Assembly: GCA_963744225.1 (NCBI GenBank)
Contig: CAVUSV010000004.1
Location: 1,302,001-1,366,000 of the forward strand
From: Bog-473 sp963744225
Lineage (GTDB): Bacteria; Actinomycetota; Acidimicrobiia; Acidimicrobiales; RAAP-2
Reading direction: 5' to 3'
DNA length: 64,000 nt
In this document: positions 1-8,322 of the stretch, piece by piece
How the letters are laid out: the number at the start of each line of letters is the position of its first letter
How positions within the stretch are numbered: position 1 is the first letter of the stretch
Made by a program: the position numbers and the translations under genes
The notes under the pieces: model-generated
Seen by the model: the letters and a program-made list of their open reading frames with translations, nothing else
The model's database searches: none
What the model was told of the DNA's origin: nothing

Positions 1-488
1 CGGGTACCTGCCGGGACCGGCGGTGCACGCGGCCTTCGAGGCGCAGGCGGAGGGCGAACGGCTGCGCCCCGCCATGGCGCTCAAGGCGCGGGTGGTGGCC
101 GTGCGCACCCTCGAGCCGGGGGAGCGACCGTCCTACGGCCGGCTGCGGCCGCTGCCGGCGCGCGCCGCTCGTCGCCACCGTGCCCATCGGCTACGCCGAC
201 GGCGTGCCCCGGGCCCTGTTCGACGCGGGTTACGCGGTGCTCATCGGCGGGGTGCGCCGCCCCCTCGCCGGCATGGTGACGATGGACCAGATCGTCGTCG
301 ACTGCGGCGACGACGAATCGGTGCGGCCCGGCGACGAGGTCGTGCTCCTCGGGCGTCAGGGGGACGAGGTCATCACGGCGGACGACTGGGCGGCCCTGCT
401 GGGGACGATCAGCTACGAGGTGGTGTGCGGCGTCGGCCCGCGCATGCCACGCATCCTGGTCAACCGTCCCGACGTGCCCGGTGCCTGA
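1..488 (+). CDS. alr: Alanine racemase, C-terminal part (5'-truncated by window edge, frameshifted)
   Basis: PLP-dependent enzyme converting L- to D-alanine for peptidoglycan. Only the C-terminal beta-domain is in the window. The stretch ending ERPSYGR carries the SYG motif, whose tyrosine corresponds to the catalytic base of the family. The conserved VPIGYADGVPR motif, then GMVTMDQ and LLGTISYEV, continue in another frame from about position 170. The frame break lies between positions 145 and 180, with good coding sequence on both sides, so a one-base sequencing error is more likely than gene decay. The stop overlaps the GTG start of the uracil-DNA glycosylase by 8 nt, so this gene probably heads the UDG-tsaE-tsaB-rimI operon. 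Confidence 0.88.
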   Translation, partial: GTCRDRRCTRPSRRRRRANGCAPPWRSRRGWWPCAPSSRGSDRPTAGCGRCRRAPLVATVPIGYADGVPRALFDAGYAVLIGGVRRPLAGMVTMDQIVVDCGDDESVRPGDEVVLLGRQGDEVITADDWAALLGTISYEVVCGVGPRMPRILVNRPDVPGA

Positions 489-1053
489 CGCCGACGTCCT
501 CGAGCGGCTGCGCCTCACCGCGTCGACGTGCACCCGCTGCCCGCTGGCCGAGGGGCGCACGCAAGTCGTCTTCGGCGTGGGCAACCCGTCGGCCGACCTG
601 CTCTTCGTCGGCGAGGGCCCGGGCCGCGAAGAGGATCTGGCCGGCGAGCCGTTCGTCGGCCGCTCGGGCAAGCTGCTCGACCGCCTCATGGGGGAGGAGA
701 TCGGCTTGACCCGGGCCGAGTGCTACATCGCCAACGTCGTCAAGTGCCGGCCGCCCAACAACCGCGACCCGGCGCCGAACGAGATCGAGGCGTGCCGCCC
801 CTACCTGGCCGAGCAGATCACGCTCATCGAGCCGGCGGTGATCGTGACGCTGGGCAACTTCTCCACCAAGCTCTTGTTGGACACGACCCGGGGCATCCGC
901 GAGCTGCGCGGGCAGGTGTTCGAGCGCGGCGGGGCCAGCCTCGTGCCGACCTATCACCCGGCCTACGTGCTGCGGGCCGGCGGTGAGGCCATGGCCGAGA
1001 TGCGGGCCGACCTCGTCCGGGCCAAGCGCCTGATGGCGGCCGGCCGCCGGTGA
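481..1053 (+). CDS. Uracil-DNA glycosylase, family 4 (Fe-S type)
   Basis: Removes uracil arising from cytosine deamination from DNA and starts base-excision repair. The 190-residue protein has the family 4 layout: a CTRC pair near residue 17 and two further cysteines (VVKCRPP and EACRPY) that would hold a 4Fe-4S cluster, the active-site GEGPGREED motif near residue 42, and the YHPAYVLR motif near the C-terminus. The GTG start overlaps the end of alr. The stop overlaps the GTG of tsaE (GTGA), so translation is probably coupled. Length is typical for the family. Confidence 0.93.
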   Translation: MPDADVLERLRLTASTCTRCPLAEGRTQVVFGVGNPSADLLFVGEGPGREEDLAGEPFVGRSGKLLDRLMGEEIGLTRAECYIANVVKCRPPNNRDPAPNEIEACRPYLAEQITLIEPAVIVTLGNFSTKLLLDTTRGIRELRGQVFERGGASLVPTYHPAYVLRAGGEAMAEMRADLVRAKRLMAAGRR

Positions 1054-1613
1054 CCTGGCCCGTCGAGGCGGCGACCGACTCACCCGAGGCCACGAGGGAG
1101 CTGGCCGGGCGACTGGCCGGCCTGTGCGGCGCCGGCGACGTCGTGCTGCTGGTGGGCGACCTCGGGGCGGGCAAGACGGTGTTCGCCCAGGGCTTCGCCG
1201 CGGCCCTCGGCGTGGCGGGCCCGGTGACCAGCCCGACCTTCGCACTGGTGCGCCAGTACCGCTGCGGCGCGGGAGCACCGGTGACCAGCCTGATCCATGC
1301 CGACGTCTATCGGACCGGGTCGGTCGCCGAGGTGGCCGACCTGGCCCTGGCGGAGCTCGTCGAGGAGGACGCGGTTGCCCTGGTCGAGTGGGGCGACCTG
1401 GCCGTGCCCGCCCTGGGGGAAAGCGCGCTCGAGGTGACGCTCGAAGCGCCCGACGCGCAGGGTGCGCCTGAGCGGCGCGTTGTCACCGTCGTAGGACGGG
1501 GCCGCTGGGGCGACCGGGCGGACGAGGTGGCGGCGGCCCTGCAGACGGCTGCGCCGGGAAGGGCGCCGGTGGCCGAGGGCAGGGCACCGGTGGCCGAGGG
1601 CAGGGCGCGGTGA
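1050..1613 (+). CDS. tsaE: tRNA t6A synthesis ATPase TsaE
   Basis: P-loop ATPase that works with TsaB and TsaD to make N6-threonylcarbamoyladenosine at position 37 of ANN-decoding tRNAs. Walker A is GDLGAGKT at about residues 31-38. It is followed by the family motif TSPTFALV, the HADVYR segment and VALVEWGD. The C-terminal ~40 residues are low-complexity and include a near-perfect tandem repeat (GRAPVAE twice, about positions 1558-1608), probably dispensable. The GTG start overlaps the UDG stop. The end overlaps the GTG start of tsaB by 4 nt. Confidence 0.93.
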   Translation: MTWPVEAATDSPEATRELAGRLAGLCGAGDVVLLVGDLGAGKTVFAQGFAAALGVAGPVTSPTFALVRQYRCGAGAPVTSLIHADVYRTGSVAEVADLALAELVEEDAVALVEWGDLAVPALGESALEVTLEAPDAQGAPERRVVTVVGRGRWGDRADEVAAALQTAAPGRAPVAEGRAPVAEGRAR

Positions 1614-2398
1614 GCCCGGTCGAGCCCGTGGCCGCGCCCGCCATCGTGGCGATCGAAACGGCGACCGAGACGGTCGGCATCGCCGTACGGACGCAGGCCG
1701 GGGTGCAGGCCGAGTTCGCCCTGACCGGGCGGCGCCGCCACGTCGAGACGCTCACACCCGCGCTGGAACACCTGCTGGTCCAAGTGGGGTTGGTGCCCGG
1801 CGACCTCGGAGTCGTGGCGGTCGACATCGGCCCGGGGCTCTTCACCGGGCTGCGCGTGGGGGTGGCCGCTGCCAAGGGTCTGGCGCAGTCGCTCGGCATT
1901 GGGGTCATCGGGGCGACCAGCCTCGACATCCTCACGGCCGGGGCCGTGGCGGCGGGGCACCGGGGCCTGGTGTTGGCCTGCGTCGACGCCCGCCGGGGCG
2001 AGGTGTTCGCCACCGTACGCGGAATCGACGCCACGGGGGCCGTGGCGGCGGAGCACATCCCCCCGGGCCTGTTCGGGCCGGCGGACCTGGCCGCTGCCGT
2101 GGGCGGCCTGGTTGGCGCGGACGGACCGGACGGCCCGGACGGCCCGGGTGGCCTGGTCGGGGCACGGGTGCTGGCGGTGGGCGACGGCGCTCTGCGCTAC
2201 GCCGACGTCCTCGGCTTGGTCGCCGGCCTCGAGACGGAGGCCCCCTCGCTGGGGTTCCCGCCCCCCGCGGCACTCGTCGGCCTGGCCTTGGCGCGACTCG
2301 CCGAGGGAGAAACGCCAGTCGAGCCCGGTATGGTCGTTCCCCTGTACATGCGCGAGGCGGACGCACGGAGCAACTTCGCTCGAGCGGAGCGGGTCTGA
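1610..2398 (+). CDS. tsaB: tRNA t6A synthesis protein TsaB
   Basis: ASKHA-fold partner of TsaD in t6A formation. The N-terminal IETATETVGIAV strand-turn and the DIGPGLFTGLRVGVAAAKGLA segment (about residues 65-87) are characteristic. A short glycine/proline/aspartate repeat (DGPDGPDGPGG, about residue 170) sits in the usually variable C-terminal half. The 262-residue length is normal. Starts with GTG overlapping tsaE and is followed 4 nt later by rimI. The partner tsaD, often next in actinobacteria, is absent here. Confidence 0.92.
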   Translation: MSPVEPVAAPAIVAIETATETVGIAVRTQAGVQAEFALTGRRRHVETLTPALEHLLVQVGLVPGDLGVVAVDIGPGLFTGLRVGVAAAKGLAQSLGIGVIGATSLDILTAGAVAAGHRGLVLACVDARRGEVFATVRGIDATGAVAAEHIPPGLFGPADLAAAVGGLVGADGPDGPDGPGGLVGARVLAVGDGALRYADVLGLVAGLETEAPSLGFPPPAALVGLALARLAEGETPVEPGMVVPLYMREADARSNFARAERV

Positions 2399-2402
2399 TC
2401 CG

Positions 2403-2933
2403 GTGGCCGTCGTCACGCTGCGCATTGAGAAGCTCAAGCGGAGGGACCTGCGTCACCTGCTTCGCATCGAAAGTGCCGTCTTCCCCGAGCCGTGGTCACC
2501 CGAGGTCTTCAATAGCGAGCTCGCCCTGCGCAAGGGCCGGCTCTACCGGGCGGCGTGGGCGGGCGAGGAGATGGCGGGGTACATCGGGTTCATGATCGTT
2601 GACGACGAGGCGCACATGACCACCATCGCCACCGCCCCGGCCTTCCAGCGTGCAGGGGTGGCCACGACGATGATCGTCGACGGGTTCCGGACGCTGCGGG
2701 CGGACGGGGTCAAACACATCTCGCTGGAGGTGGCCGCCAACAACGAGCCGGCGCAAACCCTCTACCGACGTTTTGGGTTCGCCCCCGTCGCCGTGCGCAA
2801 GAACTACTACCCGGTGACCGGGCAGGACGCGTTCGTCATGTGGGTCTACGACGTCGACAGCGCGGAGTACGAAGAGCGGCTCGACGCCCTGGCCGCGACG
2901 GTGCCGCCTGCTGAGAAGGGCCGGCCGACTTAG
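2403..2933 (+). CDS. rimI: Ribosomal protein S18-alanine N-acetyltransferase RimI
   Basis: GNAT acetyltransferase that modifies the N-terminal alanine of ribosomal protein S18 in the family. The 176-residue protein shows the GNAT acetyl-CoA site at FQRAGVATTM, the preceding MTTIATAP strand, and the C-terminal LEVAANNEPAQTLYRRFGF block with the usual Asn and Tyr. The GTG at 2403 is chosen because it lies just after the tsaB stop and gives the normal family length; the open frame upstream is a shadow of tsaB. Last gene of the alr-tsaEB operon. Confidence 0.92.
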   Translation: MAVVTLRIEKLKRRDLRHLLRIESAVFPEPWSPEVFNSELALRKGRLYRAAWAGEEMAGYIGFMIVDDEAHMTTIATAPAFQRAGVATTMIVDGFRTLRADGVKHISLEVAANNEPAQTLYRRFGFAPVAVRKNYYPVTGQDAFVMWVYDVDSAEYEERLDALAATVPPAEKGRPT

Positions 2934-2956
2934 CGGCGGGCTGGGCGCCGCCGGCT

Positions 2957-2996
2957 GATCCTTTTCAGAACTATCAACGACTTTGTGCATAGTTCT
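2957..2996 (+). promoter_or_regulatory. Promoter-like palindromic repeat, copy 1
   Basis: A 40-bp element: GATCCTTTTC, then AGAACTAT, a 14-nt spacer and ATAGTTCT, a perfect 8-bp inverted repeat. The right arm overlaps a possible -10 (CATAGT, 2988-2993), 18 nt after TTCAGA. Copies 2 and 3 lie at 3081 and 21489. It reads best as a promoter with a built-in operator; the regulator is unknown. Confidence 0.6.
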
Positions 2997-3080
2997 CGGA
3001 GACGCCCACATTCCGCCCACCTTGACAGCACAGCAATCAGCTGACACTGCGCCCGAGGAGCTCGCGCGAGGAGCTCGGCC

Positions 3081-3120
3081 GATCCTTTTGAAAACTATCA
3101 ACGGCCTTGTGCATAGTTCT
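3081..3120 (+). promoter_or_regulatory. Promoter-like palindromic repeat, copy 2 (before aldo/keto reductase)
   Basis: Same architecture as copy 1: GATCCTTTTG, AAAACTAT, a 14-nt spacer, ATAGTTCT. The fit to a promoter is better here: TTGAAA (3088-3093), 18-nt spacing, CATAGT (3112-3117). It lies about 70 nt before the aldo/keto reductase start. The flanking GAGGAGCTCG repeats suggest the segment arose by local duplication. Confidence 0.62.
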
Positions 3121-3192
3121 GAAAGACATCTCGCCGAGTCGCCATAAGGTGAACCTCGAGTGGACCGCCACGGAGAGGAGAAGCGCGCGCCG

Positions 3193-4167
3193 ATGGAAAC
3201 GATCGCACTCGGAACCCAGGGCCTCACCGTGTCCCGGCAGGGACTCGGGTGCATGGGGATGTCCGACTTCTACGGGCCCGTTGACGACGACGAGTCGATC
3301 GCCACCATCCAGAGGGCACTCGACCTCGGCGTGACCCTCTTTGATACCTCCGACATGTACGGGCCGTACACCAACGAGCTTCTCGTCGGCAAGGCGTTGG
3401 CCGGTCGCCGCGACGAGGCGGTGATCGCCACCAAGTTCGGCATCGTGCGCGACCCGGACAACCCGACCAGGCGCACCATCAACGGGCGGCCCGAGTACGT
3501 GCGCCAGTCGTGCGACGGCTCGCTGTTGCGGCTCGGCGTCGACCACATCGACCTCTACTACCAGCACCGTGTGGATCCCGACACGCCGATTGAGGAAACC
3601 GTCGGCGCCATGGGCGAGTTGGTGGCCCAGGGCAAGGTGCGCTACCTCGGTCTGTCCGAGGCCGCACCGGAGACCATCCGCCGGGCGCACGCCGTGCACC
3701 CCGTCTCGGCTCTGCAGACGGAGTACTCGGTCTGGTCGCGCGACCCCGAGCGCGAGATCTTGCCGACGCTGCGCGAGCTCGGCATCGGCTTCGTCCCCTA
3801 CAGCCCGCTCGGTCGTGGCTTCCTCACGGGAAGACTGCGCTCGCTCGACGATCTCGACCAGGCCGACTTCCGCCGCTACCAGCCCCGCTTCCAGGGCGAC
3901 AACCTGGCCGACAACATCGCCATCGTCGAGACGATCGACCAGCTGGCCTCGGCCAAGGGCTGCACGCCCGGCCAGGTGGCGCTTGCCTTCGTGCATGCCG
4001 CGGGACGTGACGTGGCGCCGATCCCGGGCACCAAGCGCCGCACCTACCTCGAAGAGAACGTGGCCGCCCTTCAGGTGGAGCTGACCGAGGAGGACCTCGC
4101 CCTGCTCGACACCGTGGCGCCGGCGAAGGGCGACCGCTACGCCGACATGTCACCGCTCAACCGGTAG
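3193..4167 (+). CDS. Aldo/keto reductase
   Basis: NADPH-dependent oxidoreductase of the aldo/keto reductase superfamily, YajO/YhdN-like group. The catalytic tetrad is visible: Asp and Tyr in LFDTSDMYGP, Lys in VIATKFG and His in LYYQHRVDPD. The C-terminal cofactor region PIPGTKRRTYLEENV is present. ATG 3193 is chosen over GTG 3160 because GGAGAGGAGAAG lies about 9 nt before it and the protein then starts directly with the first strand (324 aa, normal length). It stands alone behind the repeated promoter-like elements. The substrate cannot be told from sequence. Confidence 0.9.
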   Translation: METIALGTQGLTVSRQGLGCMGMSDFYGPVDDDESIATIQRALDLGVTLFDTSDMYGPYTNELLVGKALAGRRDEAVIATKFGIVRDPDNPTRRTINGRPEYVRQSCDGSLLRLGVDHIDLYYQHRVDPDTPIEETVGAMGELVAQGKVRYLGLSEAAPETIRRAHAVHPVSALQTEYSVWSRDPEREILPTLRELGIGFVPYSPLGRGFLTGRLRSLDDLDQADFRRYQPRFQGDNLADNIAIVETIDQLASAKGCTPGQVALAFVHAAGRDVAPIPGTKRRTYLEENVAALQVELTEEDLALLDTVAPAKGDRYADMSPLNR

Positions 4168-4244
4168 GGGCGTCTTCCGATTCGGCCGTGACATGTGGCC
4201 GACGGGTCCGTAGGGTAAGGGGAGACCACGGCAAGGAGGTGGCC

Positions 4245-4565
4245 ATGCCCAAGTATCTGCTCGAGGCGACCTACACCGGCGACGGTGTCAAGGGTCTGAA
4301 GTCCGAGGGGGGTTCGGCCCGCGCCGCCGCCGCGACGGCGCTCGTCGAAAGCCTCGGCGGCACGGTCGAGTGCTTCTACTTCGGCTTCGGTGGCGTCGAT
4401 GTCTACCTGGTCGTGGACATGCCTGACAACGCGTCGGTGGCCGCCGCGTCGCTGGCGGTCAACAGCACCGGGGCGATCACCGCCCGCACCGTTGTGCTGC
4501 TGTCACCGAGCGAGATGGACGAGGCGGGGAAGAAGGATGTCTCGTACCGGGGGCCCAGAGGCTGA
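4245..4565 (+). CDS. GYD domain protein
   Basis: Small (106 aa) single-domain protein of the GYD family, a ferredoxin-like fold of unknown function found widely in actinobacteria. Recognised from the N-terminal PKYLLEATYTGDGVKGL, the central ECFYFGFGGVDVYLVVDMPD block and the STGAITARTVVLLSP strand. ATG 4245 is set by a strong ribosome-binding site AAGGAGGT at 4233-4240; longer upstream starts lack one. Monocistronic, convergent with the glycosyltransferase. Confidence 0.85.
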   Translation: MPKYLLEATYTGDGVKGLKSEGGSARAAAATALVESLGGTVECFYFGFGGVDVYLVVDMPDNASVAAASLAVNSTGAITARTVVLLSPSEMDEAGKKDVSYRGPRG

Positions 4566-4580
4566 GCGCTCGCGGACGGT

Positions 4581-5963
4581 TCATTCGGCCGCGCCGGCGG
4601 GGGCCGGGTCCCGCGCTGTGCACAGCTCGGCCAGCGTCGCGCTGATGGTGCCCAGGGGATCGCTGGCGCCGATCTCGGCCGCCAGTGCCCGCGCCCGCCG
4701 CCGGTAGGACGGCTTGGTGAGGGCTCGGCGGACCGCCCGGGCGACCATGTCTGCCGAAGGACGGCCGGTGTGCAGGTTGATCCCCGCGCCGGACCACTGC
4801 ACGCGGGCCGCCACCTCGGGCTTGTCCTCGCTGTCGCCCGCCACCACGAGGGGAACCCCGTGGGCGAGCGCATGTTGCACCCCGCCATAGCCCCCGTTGG
4901 TGACCATCACGTCGGTGTGGGGCAGCAGCAGGTCGTGAGGGATGAAGCGCTCGAGGCGCGCGTTGGCGGGCAGGCCGGGTCGCAGCGGGGCGGGGTCGGG
5001 TCCGCCCGTGGTGGCGACGACGAGCACGTCGTCGTGCTCCAGGGCTCGCGCCGTCAGCACGAGCAGGCGGTCCAGGTCCGCATTGTCGAGCGTGCCCTGG
5101 GTGACGTGCACGACGGGACGCCCGTTCTCGAGCTCGTCCCACCACGGCGGCGCCTCGAAGGAGGAGGAGGTCGGGGCGAGAATCGGCCCGACGAAGCGGA
5201 CCGTGGGAGCGAGATCCGAGCGCGGGTATTCGAAGCCGGCCACCGTCGCCTGCAGGTAGGCGTCGACCACCTTGGGCTGCAGGTCGACGAGATAGCCCGG
5301 GAACCGGGGCGCGCCGGCCTCGGCCAGGCGGCGCCGGGCGAACCTCTGGATATCGGCCAACACGACGTGCGCGGTGGCCCAGTTCATGGTCACGTTGCGC
5401 ACCCGGCGCAGCGGTCCGCTCCCCGGCTGGAAGGCGCTGCCGAACGGCGCGGTGTCCCGGCTGCACGACGGATAGGGCATGACGCCGATGCAGGCCAGTG
5501 CGGGCCGCGCCTCGCGGGGGCCGAGGGCCAGTGGGAGGGCGCCGAGGAACATGGTGTCGACGACGATGCAGTCGGCGGCGAAGCGATCGAGGATGGCGCG
5601 CAGGTCACGGGACTGGCCGGGGATGGGCCCGACGAAGATCTCCCGCAGGTCGTCCTTGACGCCCCGCACGCCGCGCTTGGACGAGGACTCGCGGGCCGGA
5701 TTGGCCACCATGAGGTCGTGGGCGTCGTACCCCCGCGCGAAAGGCACGAACGCCGCGCCGGTGGAGTCCACCTTGTCCCGGTAGTGCGCCGTCGTGAAGA
5801 ACACGACCTCGTGCCCGTCGCTCACCAGACGCCGGGCCAGCGCCAACATCGGCGCGGCGTGGCCCTGGGCCGGCGTCGCGCACAGGACGTAGCGACGGGC
5901 GACGGCCAGCGGGCCCGCGTGCGGCTGGGCCGCAGCCGGCGGGTCCGTGGCCGGAAGGCTCAT
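4581..5963 (-). CDS. Glycosyltransferase, MGT/UGT type (GT1-like)
   Basis: Cytoplasmic GT-B glycosyltransferase resembling macrolide/antibiotic glycosyltransferases. The N-terminal acceptor domain begins YVLCATPAQGHAAPMLALA. The C-terminal donor domain has HVTQGTLDN and the nucleotide-sugar signature NGGYGGVQHALAHGVPLVV. The 460-residue length is typical. ATG 5963 overlaps the stop of the GH13 gene (ATGA), so the two are co-transcribed; longer upstream frames are shadows of the amylase. Sugar donor and acceptor are unknown. The pairing with an alpha-glucosidase suggests glycoside or glycolipid metabolism, but this is only inferred. Confidence 0.85.
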   Translation of the reverse strand: MSLPATDPPAAAQPHAGPLAVARRYVLCATPAQGHAAPMLALARRLVSDGHEVVFFTTAHYRDKVDSTGAAFVPFARGYDAHDLMVANPARESSSKRGVRGVKDDLREIFVGPIPGQSRDLRAILDRFAADCIVVDTMFLGALPLALGPREARPALACIGVMPYPSCSRDTAPFGSAFQPGSGPLRRVRNVTMNWATAHVVLADIQRFARRRLAEAGAPRFPGYLVDLQPKVVDAYLQATVAGFEYPRSDLAPTVRFVGPILAPTSSSFEAPPWWDELENGRPVVHVTQGTLDNADLDRLLVLTARALEHDDVLVVATTGGPDPAPLRPGLPANARLERFIPHDLLLPHTDVMVTNGGYGGVQHALAHGVPLVVAGDSEDKPEVAARVQWSGAGINLHTGRPSADMVARAVRRALTKPSYRRRARALAAEIGASDPLGTISATLAELCTARDPAPAGAAE

Positions 5964-7585
5964 TGCGCCACGACGACGCCGCTCCACGGCTGCAGCGTCA
6001 ACGCGCCCTCGATGCTCGACCCCTCGAGGGAGTGCTCCGTGCCGACCGTCACCGTCCCCCGCACCTCGTCGAAGGTGGCCGGGGCGTCGGAGAGGTTCAG
6101 CAGCACCACGGTGCCCTCGCCCCGTCTGTAGGCCCAAGTCCCCTCGGGCGAGGCCAGGGAGCGGTAGCTCGCGACTGCGAGGTCGTCGCTGGCGGCCCGC
6201 GCCGCGATGGCCCGCCGGCACAGCTCGAGCACCGAGCCCGGGTCGCCTTCCTGCTCGGCCACGTTGCACGACGCCGGGTCGGCCATGGGCAGCCAGGTGC
6301 GCACGCCCGCGTCGGTGAACCCGCCGCCAGGCCCGGCGTGCCAGGGCATGGGCGTTCGCTCGGCGTCCCGGCCCTTGTAATAGGGCCAGAAGCGGGTGCC
6401 CACGGCGTCGAGCACGTCCTCACGCTCGATCGGCCCGTCGGTCAAGCCGATCTCGTCGCCTTGGTAGAGGAAGGGCGTCCCCCGCAAGGTGAGCAGGATG
6501 AGCAGGGCGACCTTCACCTTCGCCGGATCGCCGCCCGCCCAGCGCGTGGCCAGCCGGGAGACGTCGTGGTTGGAAGCGGTCCAGATCGGCCAGGCACCGC
6601 CGGGAAGCAGAGCCTCGGTACCCTCGACGACGGTGCGGAGCGCGGCCGCCTCGAACGGCGCGTTGATGAAGACGAAGTTGAAGCCGCCGTGCAGCTCGTC
6701 GCGGCCGGTGCCGTAGAACTGCATCAACGTCCCGAGCTGCTCGACATTGGTCTCGCCGATGAGGAGCCGCTGGGGCTCGTAGGCGTCCGCGATGACGCGC
6801 CAACGGCGGAGGATGTCATGGGCCTCGGGCCGGTCGGTGTTATAGACGGCCCGCACGCCCATGAACTGTTGATCCAGCGGGTCGTCCTCGGTGGCCGGCG
6901 GGTTGTCGCGCAGTTCCTTGTCCTTGATCATCATGTTGCACACGTCGATCCGGAACCCCGCCACGCCGCGGTTCCACCAGAAACGCACGATCTCATCGAA
7001 CTCGCGCCGCACATCCTCGTTCCACCAGTTGAGGTCGGGCTGGGCCGCCTCAAAGTTGTGCAGGAAGTACTGGCCGGTTGCCTCATCGAGGTGCCAGGCC
7101 GGGCCGCCGAAGATGCTCATCCAGTTGTTGGGCGGGGTTCCGTCGGGTTTGGGGTCCGCCCACACGTAGTAGTCGCGGTGCGTCGAGTCGCGGCCGCTCA
7201 GCGCGTCGACGAACCACGGGTGCTGGTCGCTGGTGTGGTTGGGCACCAGGTCCATAAGAATGCGGATCCCACGCTCACCGGCGGCGCGCACCAGCGCGTC
7301 GAGGTCTTCGAGCGTGCCGAAGGCCGGGTCGATGTCGCGGTAGTCGGACACGTCGTAGCCCCAGTCCCGGTTGGGGGAGCGCGTCACCGGCGACAGCCAC
7401 ACGCCACTGATTCCGAGGGCGCCCAGGTGGTCAAGCTTGGAGAGGATGCCGCGCAGGTCTCCCACTCCGTCGCCGTTCGAGTCGGCGTACGAACGGGGGT
7501 AGATCTGGTAGAAGACCCCTCCGTGCCACCAGCGGTCCGGATCGCTGTTCGGGCTCACTCGCGTCACCTGTTCTTTCCGCTCCAT
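5960..7585 (-). CDS. Glycoside hydrolase family 13 alpha-glucosidase/oligo-1,6-glucosidase
   Basis: TIM-barrel alpha-glucosidase. Starts with WWHGGVFYQIYPRSYADSNGDGVGDL, the classic GH13 opening. Region I is DLVPNHTSD, the nucleophile Asp is in GFRIDVCN, the acid/base Glu in LLIGETN, and the transition-state Asp in ASNHDVSR. The C-terminal beta domain ends TLQPWSGVVVAQ. The 541-residue length fits. No signal peptide, so it acts in the cytoplasm, probably on malto- or isomalto-oligosaccharides or trehalose-related sugars. ATG 7585 is used; a GTG a few codons downstream is also possible. Confidence 0.92.
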   Translation of the reverse strand: MERKEQVTRVSPNSDPDRWWHGGVFYQIYPRSYADSNGDGVGDLRGILSKLDHLGALGISGVWLSPVTRSPNRDWGYDVSDYRDIDPAFGTLEDLDALVRAAGERGIRILMDLVPNHTSDQHPWFVDALSGRDSTHRDYYVWADPKPDGTPPNNWMSIFGGPAWHLDEATGQYFLHNFEAAQPDLNWWNEDVRREFDEIVRFWWNRGVAGFRIDVCNMMIKDKELRDNPPATEDDPLDQQFMGVRAVYNTDRPEAHDILRRWRVIADAYEPQRLLIGETNVEQLGTLMQFYGTGRDELHGGFNFVFINAPFEAAALRTVVEGTEALLPGGAWPIWTASNHDVSRLATRWAGGDPAKVKVALLILLTLRGTPFLYQGDEIGLTDGPIEREDVLDAVGTRFWPYYKGRDAERTPMPWHAGPGGGFTDAGVRTWLPMADPASCNVAEQEGDPGSVLELCRRAIAARAASDDLAVASYRSLASPEGTWAYRRGEGTVVLLNLSDAPATFDEVRGTVTVGTEHSLEGSSIEGALTLQPWSGVVVAQ

Positions 7586-7625
7586 CGCATCGTGTCGGTC
7601 GCCCGGGAGCGTAGCGACAGAGCGC

Positions 7626-8322
7626 TCAGAGGCGGGAACGGGCCACGGTCAGGAGGTGCGAGGCCAGTGGGGAGAGGGATGATGCGCCCGGCCCGAAGCT
7701 GACGACGTCGACTGCGTCGACGAACCGGCCCCGGACGAAGAACGCCAGCTGGGTTCGAGTCGGTGTGCTCGTGCCCTGGGACGTGATGCTGGTCTCGACG
7801 GCGTACGCCCCGGTGCCGCTCGGCGACGACAGCCGCGTCACCGTGGCGGTGACGGTGGCCGCGGTCGTTCCGCTGGCACTGCTCCCCGCCGACCCTCCGC
7901 CCGTCGTGCCATTGAGCAACGCGGTGAGACAGCCGGCGGTCTTGCGGCTGGTGAGCGCGGCGAACTCCGCGCTCGGCGTATCTCGCGGAGGGATAAATGG
8001 AGATGGTGTTCTGCACCTGTTGCGTGCCGACGGTGTCCTGGAAGCTGGGGCTGTCGACCCGAGGTGGCGTGTTCTGAATCAGCTGGGTCGGGACGCCGAT
8101 GCAACGGGCGAGTTGTGGCGCGCCGGTGACGTTGCCGCTCGATGTGCTGCTGGTCGAGCTCGCGGACCAGCCTTTGGGCAGATCGGACAAGACGAGCAGG
8201 CCCTTGGTGGCCTGCGCCTTGTCACTCGCCGTTGCCCGCCCGCTCGCGGCGTTCGCAAGGCCGGCGGGGATACCTGCGAGCAGCCCGGCGACGACCAGTG
8301 CCGCGCCCAGTCGCTGCCGCAT
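7626..8322 (-). CDS. Secreted protein, paralogue of the upstream gene (frameshifted)
   Basis: Unknown function. The N-terminus is a signal peptide (MRQRLGAALVVAGLLAGIP then ANAA). The mature part has LLVLSDLPKGWSAS, a cysteine in ARCIGVP, SPSFQDTVGTQQVQNTIS, and, in another frame, TAGCLTALLNGT and the C-terminal half ending HLLTVARSRL. The break is near position 7985. The same block order (LP.GWS, C.G, SP.FQ, VQ..IS.(Y/F)PS, GC.T.L) occurs in the neighbour at 8322-9083, so the two are tandem paralogues. ATG 8322 overlaps the upstream stop by one base (TGATG), so they are co-expressed. Could be a sensor or binding domain. Confidence 0.72.

Noticed and set aside
4770..7702. Long plus-strand frames opposite the glycosyltransferase and GH13 genes
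   Set aside because: They are GC-rich antisense shadows with repeated His/Arg/Gly and no motifs, while the minus strand has clear enzyme motifs.
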